From assembly GCF_947378715.1 (NCBI RefSeq), contig NZ_CANCLE010000208.1:1-5694 (forward strand): a stretch of 5,694 nucleotides of DNA. The letters run 5' to 3'. The stretch comes from Phenylobacterium aquaticum (GTDB taxonomy: Bacteria > Pseudomonadota > Alphaproteobacteria > Caulobacterales > Caulobacteraceae). A model generated the notes under the pieces. The model saw nothing but the letters and a program-made list of their open reading frames with translations. It was not told where the DNA came from and searched no databases. A program made the translations under genes and the position numbers. This document shows, one piece after another, positions 4,727 through 5,694 of this stretch; position 1 is the first letter of the stretch; each line of letters starts with the position of its first letter.

Positions 4727-5694
4727 ATGCCCAAAGCCAAGGTCAATGGCGTCGAGGTCGAGTTCGAACCCGGCATGACGGTTCTGCAGGTGGCGGAGCT
4801 GGCCGGGGAAGAGATCCCGCGCTTCTGCTATCACGAGCGCCTGTCCATCGCCGGCAACTGCCGCATGTGCCTGGTCGAGGTGAAGCCCGGTCCGCCGAAG
4901 CCCCAGGCTTCGTGCGCCCTGCCGGCCGCCGACAACCAGGAGATCTTCACCAATACGCCGATGGTGAAGAAGGCCCGCGAAGGGGTGATGGAGTTCCTGC
5001 TCATCAACCACCCGCTGGATTGCCCGATCTGCGACCAGGGCGGCGAGTGCGATCTGCAGGACCAGGCCATGGGCTATGGCCGCGACGACAGCCGCTACGC
5101 CGACAACAAGCGCGCGGTCGAAGAGAAATCGATGGGGCCGTTGATTAAGACGGTCATGACCCGCTGCATCCAGTGCACCCGCTGCGTCCGCTTCATCACC
5201 GAAGTGGCCGGGGTGCCGGATATCGGTCTGATCTCGCGCGGCGAAGACGTTGAAATCACGACCTATCTCGGCAAGGCTGTCGCCTCCGAGCTGTCGGCCA
5301 ATGTGATCGACCTGTGCCCCGTCGGCGCTCTGACCTCCAAGCCCTACGCCTTCAACGCCCGGCCCTGGGAGCTGAAGAAGACCGAGAGCGTCGACGTGAT
5401 GGATGCGCTGGGTTCGGCGATCCGCGTCGACAGCCGTGGTCCCGCCGTGCTCCGTGTCCTTCCCCGGTTGAACGAAGAGATCAACGAGGAGTGGATCAGC
5501 GACAAGACCCGCTACGCGGTCGACGGCCTCTCCCGCCAGCGCCTCGACCGGCCCTATCTGCGTGAGAACGGCAAGCTGCGCCCCGCGACATGGGCCGAGG
5601 CCCTGGCCCTGGTCGCCGACAAGCTGAAGGCCGCCCCCGCCGACCGCATCGGCGTCATCGCCGGCGACCAGCAGGACGCCGAATCCATGAAGGC
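4727..5694 (+). CDS. nuoG: NADH-quinone oxidoreductase subunit G (NuoG, 75 kDa), 3' end missing
   Basis: NuoG carries the iron-sulfur wire that takes electrons from NuoF towards NuoI and NuoB. The window holds 322 complete codons, a little under half of the usual ~690 aa, and the frame is open at the edge. An N-terminal [2Fe-2S] ferredoxin domain (about 1-78) has N1b ligands Cys34, Cys45, Cys48 and Cys63. The His-Cys3 cluster N5 follows at His95, Cys99, Cys102 and Cys108 (NHPLDCPICDQGGECDLQD). N4 is ligated by Cys147, Cys150, Cys153 and Cys197 (RCIQCTRC and LCPVGAL). From about 217 the molybdopterin-oxidoreductase-like region begins; in this family it is a structural remnant. No Cys occurs between 198 and 322, so the extra N7 cluster of some bacterial NuoG is absent, as in mitochondria and alphaproteobacteria. 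The ATG start fits the ferredoxin domain (KAKVNGVEVEFEPG) and lies 3 nt after nuoF. Confidence 0.97.
   Translation, partial: MPKAKVNGVEVEFEPGMTVLQVAELAGEEIPRFCYHERLSIAGNCRMCLVEVKPGPPKPQASCALPAADNQEIFTNTPMVKKAREGVMEFLLINHPLDCPICDQGGECDLQDQAMGYGRDDSRYADNKRAVEEKSMGPLIKTVMTRCIQCTRCVRFITEVAGVPDIGLISRGEDVEITTYLGKAVASELSANVIDLCPVGALTSKPYAFNARPWELKKTESVDVMDALGSAIRVDSRGPAVLRVLPRLNEEINEEWISDKTRYAVDGLSRQRLDRPYLRENGKLRPATWAEALALVADKLKAAPADRIGVIAGDQQDAESMK

Noticed and set aside
3248..5011. Very long open frame on the minus strand (587 codons) opposite nuoF and nuoG
   Set aside because: It is a mirror of GC-rich codon use on the coding strand. The protein has His/Asp/Ala/Gly/Leu-rich composition without recognisable motifs, and the + strand genes are certain.

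Overview
The window is an interior piece of a nuo operon, which encodes the proton-pumping NADH:ubiquinone oxidoreductase (respiratory complex I). All recognisable genes lie on the + strand in the order nuoB (5' end cut off), nuoC, nuoD, a small NTF2-like/SnoaL-like gene, nuoE, nuoF and nuoG (3' end cut off). The DNA is GC-rich. Separate nuoC and nuoD, the mitochondria-like NuoB/D/F sequences, the tailed NuoE and the absence of N7 ligands in the visible NuoG all point to an alphaproteobacterium. The flavour is that of Caulobacterales (Caulobacter/Phenylobacterium-like), judged from remembered family sequences, so the genus is not settled.

Layout: nuoB 2-439, nuoC 436-1059 (ATGA overlap), nuoD 1059-2303 (TGATG junction; a GTG at 1056 is an alternative start), NTF2-like gene 2300-2641 (TTG start, TTGA overlap with the nuoD stop), nuoE 2649-3338 (TTG start, 7-nt gap), a 68-nt gap with a possible 21-codon ORF, nuoF 3407-4723 (GTG start), a 3-nt gap, then nuoG from 4727 to the window end. 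No stretch over 300 bases lacks a gene. No tRNA, rRNA, mobile element, CRISPR array, terminator or convincing promoter was seen. The tight spacing and overlaps indicate one polycistronic mRNA whose promoter lies upstream of the window.

How the products work together: NuoE, NuoF and NuoG form the NADH-oxidising N module. NADH reduces FMN in NuoF, electrons pass to cluster N3 (NuoF), then through N1b, N4 and N5 in NuoG; N1a in NuoE is off the main path. NuoB, NuoC and NuoD belong to the Q module: NuoB carries terminal cluster N2 and, with NuoD, forms the ubiquinone pocket. All cluster ligands expected in the visible parts are present, and no frameshifts were found.

The one element outside the standard 14-subunit set is the 113-aa NTF2-like protein between nuoD and nuoE. 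It has a strong ribosome-binding site and overlaps nuoD, so it is probably expressed with complex I. Its function cannot be read from the sequence. It is the best candidate for something under-described here, followed by the possible micro-ORF between nuoE and nuoF.
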